In this document: piece by piece, positions 26,301 to 36,189 of the stretch
How the letters are laid out: every line of letters starts with the position of its first letter
How positions within the stretch are numbered: position 1 is the first letter of the stretch
Assembly: GCA_023846275.1 (NCBI GenBank)
Contig: CM043871.1
Location: forward strand, 31,650,569 to 31,714,568
Length of the DNA: 64,000 nt
Direction: 5' to 3'
DNA from: Vanilla planifolia
Taxonomy: Eukaryota; Streptophyta; Magnoliopsida; Asparagales; Orchidaceae
Made by a program: the position numbers and the translations under genes
Notes under the pieces: generated by a model
What the model was told of the DNA's origin: nothing
Databases searched by the model: none
The model's input: only the letters and a program-made list of their open reading frames with translations

Positions 26301-29300
26301 TTGTTTTTTTTAGGACAAAGAATCCTTTGATCCATGCTCTATATAGATAGGAAACAATCCAATTCCTCATCTTCAAGCAAGGGTATTTTTTTAATTTTTC
26401 ATATCTAAGAAGGCGAACTTCATACACTAGATTGAAAATTATCAATTTTAAATGCACAGTGTCTCAATTAATTGAAATCTTACTGAAGCATCTTTTGGGG
26501 GTTTTTATTATGGAATAACCAAAGTCTTGGCTTGCTTATCATTCTTCAATCCAGTTATGATTATTATCCTTTGCTTATTCATGGCTTAGATAAATTCTAT
26601 GTTTCGGTTACCTCATTTCTACAAGAAAACTCCTAGTGAATCCCAATGTTTTGTTTGAAAACAATATTGAAGATATCTTTGACTTGTTTACAATTCTCCC
26701 CATCTTGCCTATAACAAGGTCATTAAACATAAACCAAGATCGTCATTTTGCCGTGATATATGGACATGTGTAGAAGAGAGAGTTGTCCAAAACACTTTGC
26801 ATATAGCCATGTGTGCTTCAAGCACTTTTCATAACATTGCCTTGAAGACTATTTTAGGCCATCGAAATATTTTGAAGAAATACCCTTCTCTTATAATGGA
26901 AGACACTTTGGTAGTTTCTTGAAGACATTCCCCTCCAAATTACCATTTGAGAAATGTATTGTTGACAACTATTTGATGCAAATCTTATTCCCATCCCTTA
27001 CATCCAATGATCACTTTACAATTACTTGTTTGACAACTAGAGGAAAGATCTTATATTTTTAATGAATTTCCACTTGACTATAGTGTGTAATCAAGTGTTT
27101 TTTTTGTACTCCTCTACAAAGCCTTTTGGATAATTATTGTTCTTGTATAGGCACTTTTGTCACATTGTTGTCTTTGCTTGAGGAAGTTGTACTAAACTAC
27201 AAGTTACCAAGAATAGGACATCTCCTTTTTCATGTCTTTTTAAGTTACTTGTAACTTTAAGATGCTTCCTCAAAGCTATTTGGTTTAACTGTAAGTTCAT
27301 CTACACGTTGGCAATAACGTTTGCTCTATTACATATGATAAGCAAAACAAATGATTCCTAACCCTTTGTCATTCCACATTGTTTCATATATTGTATAATC
27401 GCCTTTCTAATTCTCCTCTTCCTTGAGCAAACTGCATTATGTTCCATTCTTTAGTATCGCTTATATGGGCTCTTCTTGCTCATGGTTTGTGGTTGCTTAG
27501 TAATTCTAGAGCTTTCTCAAAACTGTTTGGTTTGATTTTAGGTTCATCTTGTAGTGATAACTTGAGCATGTTTACTTATTGTAGGCAAAATAAATTGATC
27601 CTTGCACCTAGTCTTTTGAGAATTGAATGAATGAGGAGGTGGTTGTTGTAGTGGGGTACATTCTTTGAGTGAAAAATTCAAGACATTTCATTATTCAAGA
27701 TGTTTAATAACCGTTCTTTCCTCACATGGTATCTCTTAACATTTCGGCATCTTTAATATTTCTTTATTTGTATATTCTCCGGTTTTATCTTCTATAAGTT
27801 TATTTTTGAGATTTGCTTCTACTCTTACTTCCCAATTATTCTTCGACATTGGCTTCATAAATATTTTAGATATGATTATCTTTTTTGCATCATTTATGGA
27901 AATATGTTTTCATAATACCACATGCCATGATATAGTGGATATCTTTGTTTTTTAAGATCATGAATCTTATATCTTATATTAGTTTAGAGGTTTTGATTTG
28001 AAGATGGCATAAATGATCAAAGAATGTATAATGCCTGTATGATTTTTTCTCTTTGAAAAATGTATATAGAAATCCCTAAAAAGCTTGGACTTGGTAAATA
28101 TTCTATTAAGTAAGCATTATTATTACATTCCATGCCCCCACATGTTGGCGAGTAATATTGGATCGAATTTTCAAGTTTAGTGCCACTTCTAGTAAGCTCT
28201 TGTGATTTCCATATCAGATTTTGATGCTTTCGAATACTTTTTTTGGTATTTATCTGTTATTCCAATTGTCCCATGTAATTAAAGAAGCAAAAATAATGCA
28301 CACCCATATACATAATGATAATGTCAATTTGTGAAGTAATTCAATGAAAGGAGGTCGGTGTTGAGCTGGCTATTGTAGAAATTAGTTGATGTTGATGTGA
28401 TAGCTTGTGTACTCATGATTTATGTTAACTTGTTACATTCGTTGTGAATGTTCTTGGTATTTTGAATATAGGTTAAAAATCTTGTGTTACTTTGTTGTCT
28501 AAATAATAAGTGGGCTATTTAGGTGTTTTTTAATCTTTTGAATTTTAAATGATGGTTTTCGATGATATTTACTTGATTTTAAGTATCTATTTATATTTTT
28601 ATACACAAATCATTAGAAGTTAATCTTGGTTGGGATATGAGGATTCAAGTGTCTTTTCTTCTGTTTTCAAAATGATCACTTTATTAATAAGTTATACCAC
28701 TTTTGCATAGATTTCTTATATTTTATATTTATGTTTGATGCAAGGTGACATGAAAATTGTGACGTTAGAAATATATTGATTATGCTTAGCTCAAATTAAG
28801 GTCAATTATGAATGTTTTGGCAATCATGCAAAATGCCCAGAATTTAAATCAAATGTTATGAATGCTTTCAAAATATTCCTTTTGTTTTCTAGACCATACA
28901 ATCAAATTTAGTATATGATCATATCTAATTAATAACCATCGTTGTAAACCACAAATTACATCTTTTCTAAGGTAATATAGGTTCTTATTTCCATGACTGA
29001 AAAGGTTTATTTTCCCTTGTTTAGATTGTTAGAAGTGATGAATTCATACTCTTTTTTAAGTCAAAATTCATGTAATGTGATAGGTTTGTTAAAGTATCGT
29101 GTGGACCTTTACCCAAATATGATCAATTTATTTTTAGATTTGGTTGGTGATCATGTTGGGTGGGTCAGCCTGAATCCAGTCGGTGCCTTGTGAAATATAG
29201 GGTTTCAAGTTGGAATTCAGGTCAACCTAAATCGGCATATCCTTGATTTTTTTAATAATATGGAAATAGAAATTAAATATAAAAATGGTATGGTTTTATT

Positions 29301-32300
29301 ACACTAGATTTCGTTTAGCTTGAAAGATTAATTTTATATATAATTATAATAAACCGGGATACATATATGGGTTAAACGTTAAGCTAACATCGTTTAATAG
29401 GTTTTAATTTATTTACTAATGTTGGCTTGGGTCATAAATGGATCAGCTCATCTTCTATCTATATCGAGCCAATCTATTGTTTCAAAAAAATCAATTGTGA
29501 TTATTTGAATCAGACTTTTGATTAGATCGTGAGATGATCTGGCCAATAAGCAAACCAAAATATGATGTGCTTTAGTGTTGGATTTCACAACTTTGCAGCG
29601 TTCTTGACAATCACCGGCTAAAGTTTAGTTGCAACTGCTTTGTCTGTGTTTCTGATGGTGATAAGGCAATTGAATTGCAGGTGTTTGCCCTTGAAGAACA
29701 AAAACAGGAGGGTAAAGCGGATGACGACAAACAAGATGATATTGAACCCCCTGTGCAGCAATCCTACGGCGATGGTTTTGATGGAAATGATGATGTGCAA
29801 GATATCGTGATGGTGGAAGCCCAGGTGGGATTTCGTTAGACTATTTTTGATGATACTATTGTACCTTTTTTTTTATCTTTCCATGATCATAATAATCTCA
29901 CTCTTCACTGAATTTTGAGTGAGTTCCATTATCAGTATGGGATGCCTATAGATGAATTTCATGTTATTCAGTATTCTGGGATTTAGCATGCTTTTATTTA
30001 CACCTTTTTGTGCTATGCACCAATCTAGTGAATTAGGTTGTTGGATTTGGTTTTATTGGAGACAAGTGATTTTGCTACAATGATCTAAGCTATTGTATGA
30101 AGAGTACATTTGGTGTTTTTATAATTACAACTTTCCACTATAGCTTTAAGATAAGTTTCATAGTAGCGTGATGGAATTATTCTGTAGAGTATCGAATATT
30201 TGGTTGAAAGTAGTATGCATGTTGAATTTAGGTGAAATGAAAATGTAAAGGTGGATTGAATGGCTCTATATGTTGAAAATTGAAAGAACATTAGTTCAAC
30301 TGAGGGGATATTGAAATAACTCCAATTGACAAGAAATTCAGCAGAACTAATTGGGATAGTTCAAGAATGCATAATGTAGTTTGAAGAATTCTTTGTTTAG
30401 GAGAAGGTGGATGATGAGCTTCACCTGTAATAATTGAAAAAAATATGTTGACATTGGACTCGTGGTACATGTTTATTTTGGTATGTAGCATACTTAGAGC
30501 TTGACATGGTGTTGATTTTTGATAGAGAATAATAGCATAAAAGCAGCCTTTGCTCATACTTTTTATTGTTTGATCCCCAATGTTCCCTTCTCTAAAGCTC
30601 TTTGGAGTGGTCAGTGGTGTAAACCTTTTAGTATATTATTGATGTTATATTTTGTCACGAAATGTAGTCTGCTAGTGAGAATGAGTATGCACAGGCCTTA
30701 AAGATTTTGGGACCTACTGATGTTTCTGTTTTTCAATTGGTTAACTAATATGTGATAATTTTCATCAATCACCTTAGACAGTTCACTTAATTTCAGTGTT
30801 TCCTGGATTAGTTTGGTCTATTCTTGTAGGTATGCCCTTCAATCTACTTTTGTTTGCTTGACAAACTTATCTTGATAAGGTTAAGAGATCTTTTCTTTTC
30901 TCCTAGGGGCTTCTCTTGCAATTACATTTTTGTTGATTTGCTCCAGTTGAGATGGATAATCTTTTGTTCACCTACTCATTCTCTAGCAATGCCCTCCAAT
31001 CTGCCCATCACAAGGTGTGGCTCACTCGGATCAACCACCCAAGAGGACCACTGTTCTGTTGGTTGCTTCGTTGGGTTCTTGTAGCAATTTTCTCTTTTAT
31101 CTCTCATGTGATTTTAGTTTTTTGTGCTCGTTTTTATGCTTAACGTGTTTTAGCATTTGGGTTGACCTTTTGTTAATATTGAGTATGCATGTTACTGATC
31201 TTGCGGGTTTTCCTATAGTTTTGGTCATTCTTTGAGGCTAATTGTACATAAACATATTTATTGTTCTATATAAAATTGCCTGTATTGGGATCTCCTTCTA
31301 AAAAATCGACTGCTTCTGACGGTTACTGTATTCTGGGTGCAACTTAAGCTCCAAAAGCTTTCAGGACTTATTTGTTAGTGTGTGCTTTAGAGAATCATGG
31401 TCTATTAGCGAGCTTGAATACCAAAGAAAACATTGGCAAATTCCTGTGTCTTTTTACACTATTTCTTTCTAACTGCTGCTGATATTTAGTTTTAATGTAA
31501 CAAATCCGAATCTGACTTGATTAATTGCTATGATAACCTAAGATGGCATGACTGCCAGCAATAAAACCCAATTTCTTTTCAACTCCATATCTGTATTCAT
31601 TTAAATCTGTACTCTAAAATGGAAAGACTCATGTTTTGTTTCCAAGTTTAAACAAATTTTATGGTTCTTTGAGTTATGGCTTTAAACAGGGAGAAAGCTT
31701 TGCATAAGTTCACTGTGGTGTATCTCCCATCTTCTTTGTATCCAATGCTGGGCACATACACATAGCCAGTATGGAGAAAACACTGGGTAATTAGCAAGTA
31801 AATGAAGAACTCTTGACACAATTAATAATATTCTTTTTACTCATCCTACGACATTATTATTAAGGTCAATTATAGGTGATAGGTCATGTTTGTCAAATTG
31901 TCCAACTAGTTTTGAAAAATAGCTAGATGGGCCTATTAGTTTCGTAAATGTTATAATTAGGTTACTCGTGTTTGTCAAATTGTCTTAACTAGTTTTGAAA
32001 AGTAGCTTGATGGGCCTATTAGTTTCGTAAATGCTATAACTAGGTTTTTAACTAAATATTAAGTATAATTTCTTTTAAGGCTTAGCATAAATTTACTGAG
32101 GCTTGTACTTCTCATATTATTTGTGTAGCATATTGGGCACATATACTTAGTTCGTGTAGAGCAAACAATAGGCAATTAGCTAGTAAACATAGAAGTCTTG
32201 CAATTAATTGTATTTTTTCTACTCATTTTATGATTTTATTATTATGGTTAATTGTATAGATTATAGGTTTCTCAAATTTGTCAAATGTCCAATTAGGCTT

Positions 32301-33819
32301 AAAAAATAGTTACATAGGCCTCTTAGTTTTTGTAGATATTTTAACTATGTTTTTAATTCATATATTTGGTTGCTACTTTTTTATATGGATCAAATTTCAA
32401 TTAAATGAACTATATGGATCAATATGGTTATTTTTGTAAATCAATTTAAGAAAAAAAAATAGATCAAAGTCTTAGTTGTAATATTTATTGAACTTATGAA
32501 TTTTGTGATTATTTTTTTGGCCCATGTTATTTTATCTCTTTGTTATATGAAGGCCTAGAAGCTAGCAAGGCATTTAGAGGATTCGTCACAAATTTGTGCA
32601 ACATGAGAAGCAATCATGTGATGATGTGAAAATGATTGGTGTTCAATCACACATTCAATGATCAACAAACAATGATATAAAAGCTCTTATAGTTCTTACA
32701 AAAAGGCTTTTGTAAGTCTCACCTTATAAAAGTTAATTCCTACATAAAGGGTTTCATGGGTTGTACCTTTTAGATGTTAATTCCTATGACATGACTGTTT
32801 TTAGTATGAGAGATTAGCATGGACATGCCAAAAACAAATAATTCACAAAACTTCATAACATTATCAATAATCATCTGTGTTAATTATAAATGGGATTAGA
32901 TATACTTCTATCTTATATCTACTTATATCTTATAAATTAAGTATGATATTAAATCTTTAATGTACAATTAATATGACAATCTGCTTATATCTTATAAATT
33001 GGTCTCTTTGATGTTTGGTATAACAATCAACTTGGTTGAAAGATTTTAGAGTTAAATGTAGGAGTGATATACAATGTGGAAGTTGTTCTTACCTAAAGGA
33101 AAGATTTGTTGGGTGTAAGTGATATCATGGTAAGTTGAGTATAGTTTTGGAGTTTTAATTTAAAATCATTATGGTCTTACCCATAAGCTCAATTTTTTAG
33201 ATTATTGAGCATTTAGGTCAATGTATATTGGGCTCATCATGGACTCTTATTTGATACAACTCATTCAATAGTCTAGTAAACATTGATATTTATGTTAAGT
33301 ACATATAGATTTCTTATGTTTACTTGATAACACAAGTAGATCCTTCTAATTTCCAAAACTAATTGTCAATGGAACCGACTTTTAATTATACGAGCCATGA
33401 GGACCATACAACTATTTTGTAATGGTGGTTTCGAAAGACAAATTAGGTTAGAAAATCCAAAAGACTTATTTGCACGCTCATGCAAACACAAGGATTGTAT
33501 TGTATCCATAGTTAAACTCTTACTAGTATGCTATGTCTTATCGGTGCACAAAGTCCCGTTAGCTTGTAGTCTTTCGCATGGCGACGGAAATGGCAATATG
33601 CCTCTCTTTTTGTTCTTCACTTTTCTTTTCAAGTCTCAGCATTTTATTAGACAACGGCCCAATTTGAATGGATGTCTATGCTGATAATTTATCTCATTAC
33701 AGGCTCCAGAGACAGTACAGGCAAGAGTTGCAGAGGCAAACGAGACCAATCTTGACTTGAGCCTTGGTCTAAAATCTCATGATGGCGACCATGGAACTGA
33801 CTCCAAACCTTCTGTTTGA
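14083..33819 (+). CDS. Gene A: conserved plant protein with EAR motif (three exons)
   Basis: Spliced CDS of 14,083-14,385, 29,681-29,824 and 33,703-33,819, giving 187 residues plus a stop. All junctions are GT-AG in phase 0. The N-terminus (residues 1-35) has an R/K-rich block, VRRWKKKWVPL, preceded by GRSSTRYGP. This arrangement recurs, as I recall, in small plant proteins of unknown function. A Ser/Ala/Gly/Asn-rich linker follows, then RRRFRYIPV at the exon 1-2 junction. Exon 2 is acidic (Asp/Glu/Gln-rich). Exon 3 ends with LDLSLGL, a textbook LxLxL EAR repression motif of the kind bound by TOPLESS-type corepressors. No signal peptide or membrane segment is seen, and nuclear location is inferred from the basic block. 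I chose the ATG at 14,083 because the conserved MEGVGARLGR begins there. Molecular function is unknown; a repressor adaptor role is inference. The GC-rich exon 1 contrasts with its AT-rich introns. Confidence 0.85.
14386..14960 (+). other. Start of gene A intron 1, no feature seen
   Basis: Ordinary T-rich plant intron sequence following the donor at 14,386. Intron 1 as a whole is 14,386-29,680 (15,295 bp), and the elements inside it are listed separately. Confidence 0.6.
14985..15470 (-). repeat. Old LTR-like direct repeat, left copy
   Basis: This stretch resembles 24,050-24,500 in the same orientation. Shared landmarks are GGAGTTTTG/GCAATTTTG, AGGYTAGTTGGAAAYTGAA, a TGAGGYTKACATGTKTT block, and a GGTGGTTGAAAAATA/GGTAGTTAAACAATA block. 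I estimate the identity by eye at roughly two thirds. The two copies flank minus-strand gypsy coding sequence, so they are probably the diverged LTRs of that fossil. The edges are approximate. Confidence 0.5.
15471..20000. other. Decayed repeat DNA inside gene A intron 1
   Basis: No supported gene. About 16,200-16,700 (+) and 19,380-19,640 (+) read as broken, Glu/Lys/Leu-rich coiled-coil-like coding sequence. About 18,880-19,230 has a moderately long open stretch without a family match that I can name. These look like remains of further retroelement or captured coding DNA nested in the gypsy fossil. A TGTAACACCCC word at 19,703 resembles the start of some plant LTRs, but I could not find a partner. 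Confidence 0.4.
21931..22473. repeat. 280-bp tandem duplication within the gypsy fossil
   Basis: Copy 1 is 21,931-22,193 and copy 2 is 22,211-22,473, with a constant offset of 280 bp. Both start GATTTTGGAGAAT and end TCTCTTTTGAG, and they share long exact words such as GTTTAGTTGGATTTTGTTGG. Differences of several percent show that the duplication is older than the 161-bp one at 24,616. It lies between the Gag-like and protease-like parts of the minus-strand fossil. Confidence 0.9.
23185..23248. repeat. 32-bp tandem duplication
   Basis: Two copies of a 32-bp unit beginning GGGGTTGAATTTTCCC, starting at 23,185 and 23,217, with a few differences. It lies in the 5' part of the minus-strand gypsy fossil. 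Confidence 0.8.
24050..24500 (-). repeat. Old LTR-like direct repeat, right copy
   Basis: Partner of 14,985-15,470 in the same orientation, about 9 kb away. For a minus-strand element this would be the 5' LTR. Inside it, at about 24,225-24,295, three degenerate copies of a 22-24 bp unit (GAGAATTGCCTGAGGCTGG type) follow each other. Confidence 0.5.
24616..24937. repeat. Exact 161-bp tandem duplication with promoter-like motifs
   Basis: Two copies (24,616-24,776 and 24,777-24,937) that look identical along the full 161 bp. Each unit is much richer in GC than its surroundings. Each carries ATCCCCACATCGG, similar to the plant snRNA upstream element RTCCCACATCG, and a TTTTATAAGCCC TATA-like box about 55 bp further on (TATAAG at 24,721 and 24,882). 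The spacing does not fit a functional snRNA promoter, which needs roughly 24 or 34 bp. LTR promoters of some plant elements also combine such motifs, so this may be an unclassified LTR fragment. Confidence 0.9.
24938..25640. other. GC-rich island in gene A intron 1, origin unknown
   Basis: Directly after the duplicated promoter-like unit comes about 700 bp of CT-rich, CpG-containing sequence that contrasts with its AT-rich surroundings. It holds an ORF at 24,995-25,405 (+) and smaller ones on the minus strand, none with a recognisable domain. It could be a retroelement leader, a captured host fragment, or a former promoter/5' UTR. I do not call a gene here. Confidence 0.4.
25900..27640 (-). 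mobile_element. Ty1/copia retrotransposon fossil, RT-RNase H part, minus strand
   Basis: On the minus strand, RT-like sequence at about 27,000-26,600 resembles the VNNAFL-G-L-E-x-E block and the following finger/palm region. About 26,310-26,250 resembles the DADW...RSxxG RNase H block. About 26,060-25,930 resembles the H-x-R-x-KHI...IR region that precedes the copia C-terminus. The order matches Ty1/copia pol. It is broken many times, lacks gag and recognisable LTRs, and is old. An imperfect duplication (about 27,250-27,365 and 27,497-27,610, offset about 247 bp) lies at its upstream end. Confidence 0.65.
27641..29680 (+). other. AT-rich end of gene A intron 1
   Basis: No coding or RNA feature supported. 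The region is T-rich, as expected for a plant intron, and ends in the acceptor TTGAATTGCAG at 29,680. Confidence 0.6.
29681..29824 (+). CDS. Gene A exon 2
   Basis: 48 codons, phase 0 at both ends, between acceptor TTGCAG and donor CAG|GTGGGA. It starts VFALEEQKQ, continuing FRYIP from exon 1. It is rich in Asp, Glu and Gln (for example the DDDKQDD run) and so forms the acidic middle of the protein. Confidence 0.85.
29825..31693 (+). other. First half of gene A intron 2, no feature seen
   Basis: AT-rich intron. The ORFs at 30,519-31,235 overlap each other in different frames and show no domain, so they are treated as chance. Intron 2 spans 29,825-33,702. Confidence 0.55.
31694..32366. repeat. 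About 383-bp imperfect tandem duplication with an inner 82-bp duplication
   Basis: Copy A is about 31,694-32,062 and copy B about 32,077-32,366. Shared landmarks in order are GCATAAGTTCACTG/GCATAAATTTACTG, TGGGCACATA, GGYAATTAGCAAGTAAA/GGCAATTAGCTAGTAAA, TTTACTCAT/TCTACTCAT, and a TTTGTCAAATTGTCC...GGGCCTATTAG block. In copy A the last block is itself duplicated (about 31,887-31,968 and 31,969-32,050). Copy B is clearly diverged. It is non-coding and of unknown origin. Confidence 0.8.
33703..33819 (+). CDS. Gene A exon 3 with EAR motif and stop
   Basis: 38 codons plus TGA, after the acceptor CATTACAG. It begins APETVQARVAEANET, runs into LDLSLGL (the EAR motif), and ends DSKPSV. The downstream sequence has a GA/GATA-rich stretch and an AATAAA. 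Confidence 0.85.
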   Translation, partial: APETVQARVAEANETNLDLSLGLKSHDGDHGTDSKPSV

Positions 33820-33953
33820 GTTGATAGAAGATGAAGGCTTCTTTGGTTTGTTTGCAAATGGTACTCTAAGCTATGTTGTTTTTCTCTTAGATTAGTGCTT
33901 TGTTGCTGTGACTCTACTCTTAGCAATTGTAGTTCATTCCTTGGCATGTACTT

Positions 33954-34002
33954 TTAGAGAGAGAAAGTGAGAGATAGAGATAGAGATAGAGAGAGAGTGA
34001 GG
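33954..34002 (+). repeat. GA/GATA-rich microsatellite in gene A 3' UTR
   Basis: Purine run of GAGA and GATAGA repeats starting about 135 bp after the gene A stop codon, probably inside the 3' UTR. Confidence 0.8.
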
Positions 34003-34280
34003 GGTTGGGGGATTTGAACATTATTTGAGAATTGAGCTTACATGAAATTATTTTCTCACTGGAAGAAGAAGAAGAAATTGCTTTTGAAAAAGCATGTCTG
34101 ATCTGTTTCGAACCCTTCTCTGGCTAACTGGGCGATCCAAATATGGCATTTAGGGATTTGTTTGGGGTTTGGAAAAGAAGATCTGTGGAGCAGTTTTGCT
34201 ATAATGTTAATATTATGCCTTTTTTTTTTTCTTTTGTTGTACGTTTTGTTATTATTATTATTATCCATTTTTATAATTTT

Positions 34281-34290
34281 AATAAATAAA
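34281..34290 (+). terminator. Candidate polyadenylation signal of gene A
   Basis: AATAAATAAA about 460 bp downstream of the stop, followed by T-rich sequence. Plant poly(A) signals are loose, so other sites are possible. Confidence 0.35.
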
Positions 34291-34299
34291 AATGTGTTA

Positions 34300-35280
34300 T
34301 TTTTTAGTTTGATGATCTTGGTATTATTGCAATTTTTTTTGCTTTGATTGCGTTTGGAATCTAGTTTTTGGATGCTAGATTTGATCTATTAATCAATGCT
34401 TAAATGAATAAGTTACTGAGACTGAGACGAGCTTAAACCTGAATGATCTCTATTAAGTGAATTGATTTAAGCAACCAAATGCACAAATGTAGACCCATAA
34501 TTGTGTTATATGGTGCACATTTTGCCATCTACATGATTATAACCCTAATTTGCAAATAAAAATCTTATGTTTAAGTTTTAATTTGATTTGATTTTATTTT
34601 AAGATATTTTTTATATAATTATTATTGAATATTAAATTGATTACTAAAAAATAAAGTTAAAAGATATTATTTTTATATATTTTTAAAAATTTATATTTGA
34701 TAAATTTGTTGTTGATGCAATAATTGATATTGTAAAATACTTAAAAAAAAATAATTTTTAAGTTTTTATTCAAAAGTTATATGTCAAAATTTGATTAATC
34801 AAAACATGTGATTATATTTTAAAAAATTATAAAAATTAAGTTTAAAAATGATATATTAAACTAAATTTGAGTTAAGTCTAGCTCTAAATATGAGGATTTA
34901 CATTAAGTTCAATTGGACTTATTTCTTTCTTGTAGTTTTAAGTTCAAGATAGAAGAAAGATAATTAAGTATTTAAGATTTATTTTAAAATGATTTTTTTT
35001 TGGGGAAAAAAGATTTTCGTATGATTTGGTATTGAATTAAAATTAATGTTTTTTACAAATAAAAGAAAAAATAAAATAGAATTTAAAAAAAATATATACA
35101 TAACTTATATGATTGTTTTATTTAGTGATTGAATTTTAAGAGTTTTTTATATTTTAATATCAAAAGCATAAAAAAAATTATCGGACAATTTTTATTTTAT
35201 TTTATTTCAAATAAAATATTTTTGAATTTTCTTTTAATCACAAATATTATGTAAAATCTCTATGTTATATTCAACATTTT
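34300..35280. other. Intergenic region between genes A and B
   Basis: Extremely AT-rich, with many TTTTAAA/AATTTTT runs and no ORF of note. It probably holds the distal promoter of gene B. I see no RNA gene. Confidence 0.6.
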
Positions 35281-35510
35281 AAGAAAAAGTATTCCCATAT
35301 CACCCTCACATCATAAGCCACCTCATGTCGTCTTTCTGGCGTCCTCAGCCGTCCGATTGAGCAACTCATATCGTATACGACCGTATTGCAACCCGTAGAT
35401 CCACGTATCCGTGTTACGCTTCGAAGAGCGAGAGGTAACTCCCCAATAACTTCCTGCCTCACCCCTCTCTCTCCTCCTTCCCTCCCTTTTGGTTCCTTTC
35501 AAACCCTAGA
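35281..35510 (+). promoter_or_regulatory. Proximal promoter/leader of EPL1 with telo-box
   Basis: Composition changes sharply here from AT-rich to GC/CpG-containing DNA. At 35,501-35,510 stands AAACCCTAGA, a plant telo-box (AAACCCTA) next to a CT-rich tract at about 35,463-35,500. This combination is typical near the transcription start of plant housekeeping genes. A perfect 10-bp palindrome, TCGTATACGA, lies at 35,371-35,380. The transcription start is not determined. Confidence 0.5.
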
Positions 35511-35916
35511 CGACTACCAACTTCCAATCCGTGACGAAATAGGAGCTCCTTTCATCCATTAACTTACCCTGTTTTCTTTCTTTGTATCTTGGGATCTCAA
35601 ATTTTTAGTCGCTAACGTGATAACACTTGAGGCTCCCCTCGTGCCCTAACAGGGCGGTGCCTTCTGAATTCGTATGAAAAACTCCGCTCTCCTTACTATT
35701 CTGATGGTTTTGTAGCTCTCTGAAGCTACTGGGGAATATAAAAAGTAAATTGCCCGTTGCTTTCACTATTTCAAAACTAGGGCATATTGAACATCCACCG
35801 TTTTCTGAATTTTGTTCCTGGACTCGTTCAAATGCCTTCACATTTCTGATTCTTTCACTTGGATTGGGTTAGTTGAAATTAGCGACTTTTGGAGCTTTGC
35901 TTCTCTCTTCCCTGGA

Positions 35917-36038
35917 ATGCGGGGTGGCTGGGTGTTGCCTGTGCGTCCAGCTTGCTAGACCTCTATTATCCGAGAGCTTTGGATGATTGAATCGGCTTTG
36001 CACGGGAGCTTTATTCGGATATGAGCAGATATGAGTAG
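35917..36038 (+). promoter_or_regulatory. Cluster of upstream ORFs before the EPL1 start
   Basis: Three short ORFs would lie in an unspliced leader. They are 35,917-35,958 (13 residues, MRGGWVLPVRPAC), 35,983-36,024 (13 residues, MIESALHGSFIRI) and 36,021-36,038 (5 residues), the last overlapping the main ATG at 36,031. Alternatively the leader contains an intron ending at the AG of GAGCAG (36,026), which would remove the upstream ATGs. Without transcripts the two cannot be told apart. Confidence 0.4.
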
Positions 36039-36189
36039 GTTGTCATTCAGGCCTCGTCCTCTAGATATTCACAAGAAACTTCCTATTGTTAAGAATGTGA
36101 AAGACTTTGATGATGATGAGGTTCCTATTGCTGCTGCGTCCACCCGGAATTCACAGATACTTCGAATAGCTGCCGAGGCTGACAATGAG
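36031..36189 (+). CDS. EPL1: EPL1 exon 1
   Basis: 53 codons from MSRLSF to AEADNE, donor GAG|GTAGCA, phase 0. The frame reads on to 36,246, but that tail (VALHYYRG...) does not resemble the family and is intronic. Confidence 0.95.

Noticed and set aside
30519-31235. Several overlapping + strand ORFs in gene A intron 2
   Set aside because: Different frames overlap, codons are T-rich and no motif is present; the spliced gene A protein is complete without them.
34080-34145. tRNA-like GGTTCGAA word on the minus strand
   Set aside because: No cloverleaf can be formed; the A-box-like word lies only about 10 bp away rather than the 30-60 bp of a tRNA.
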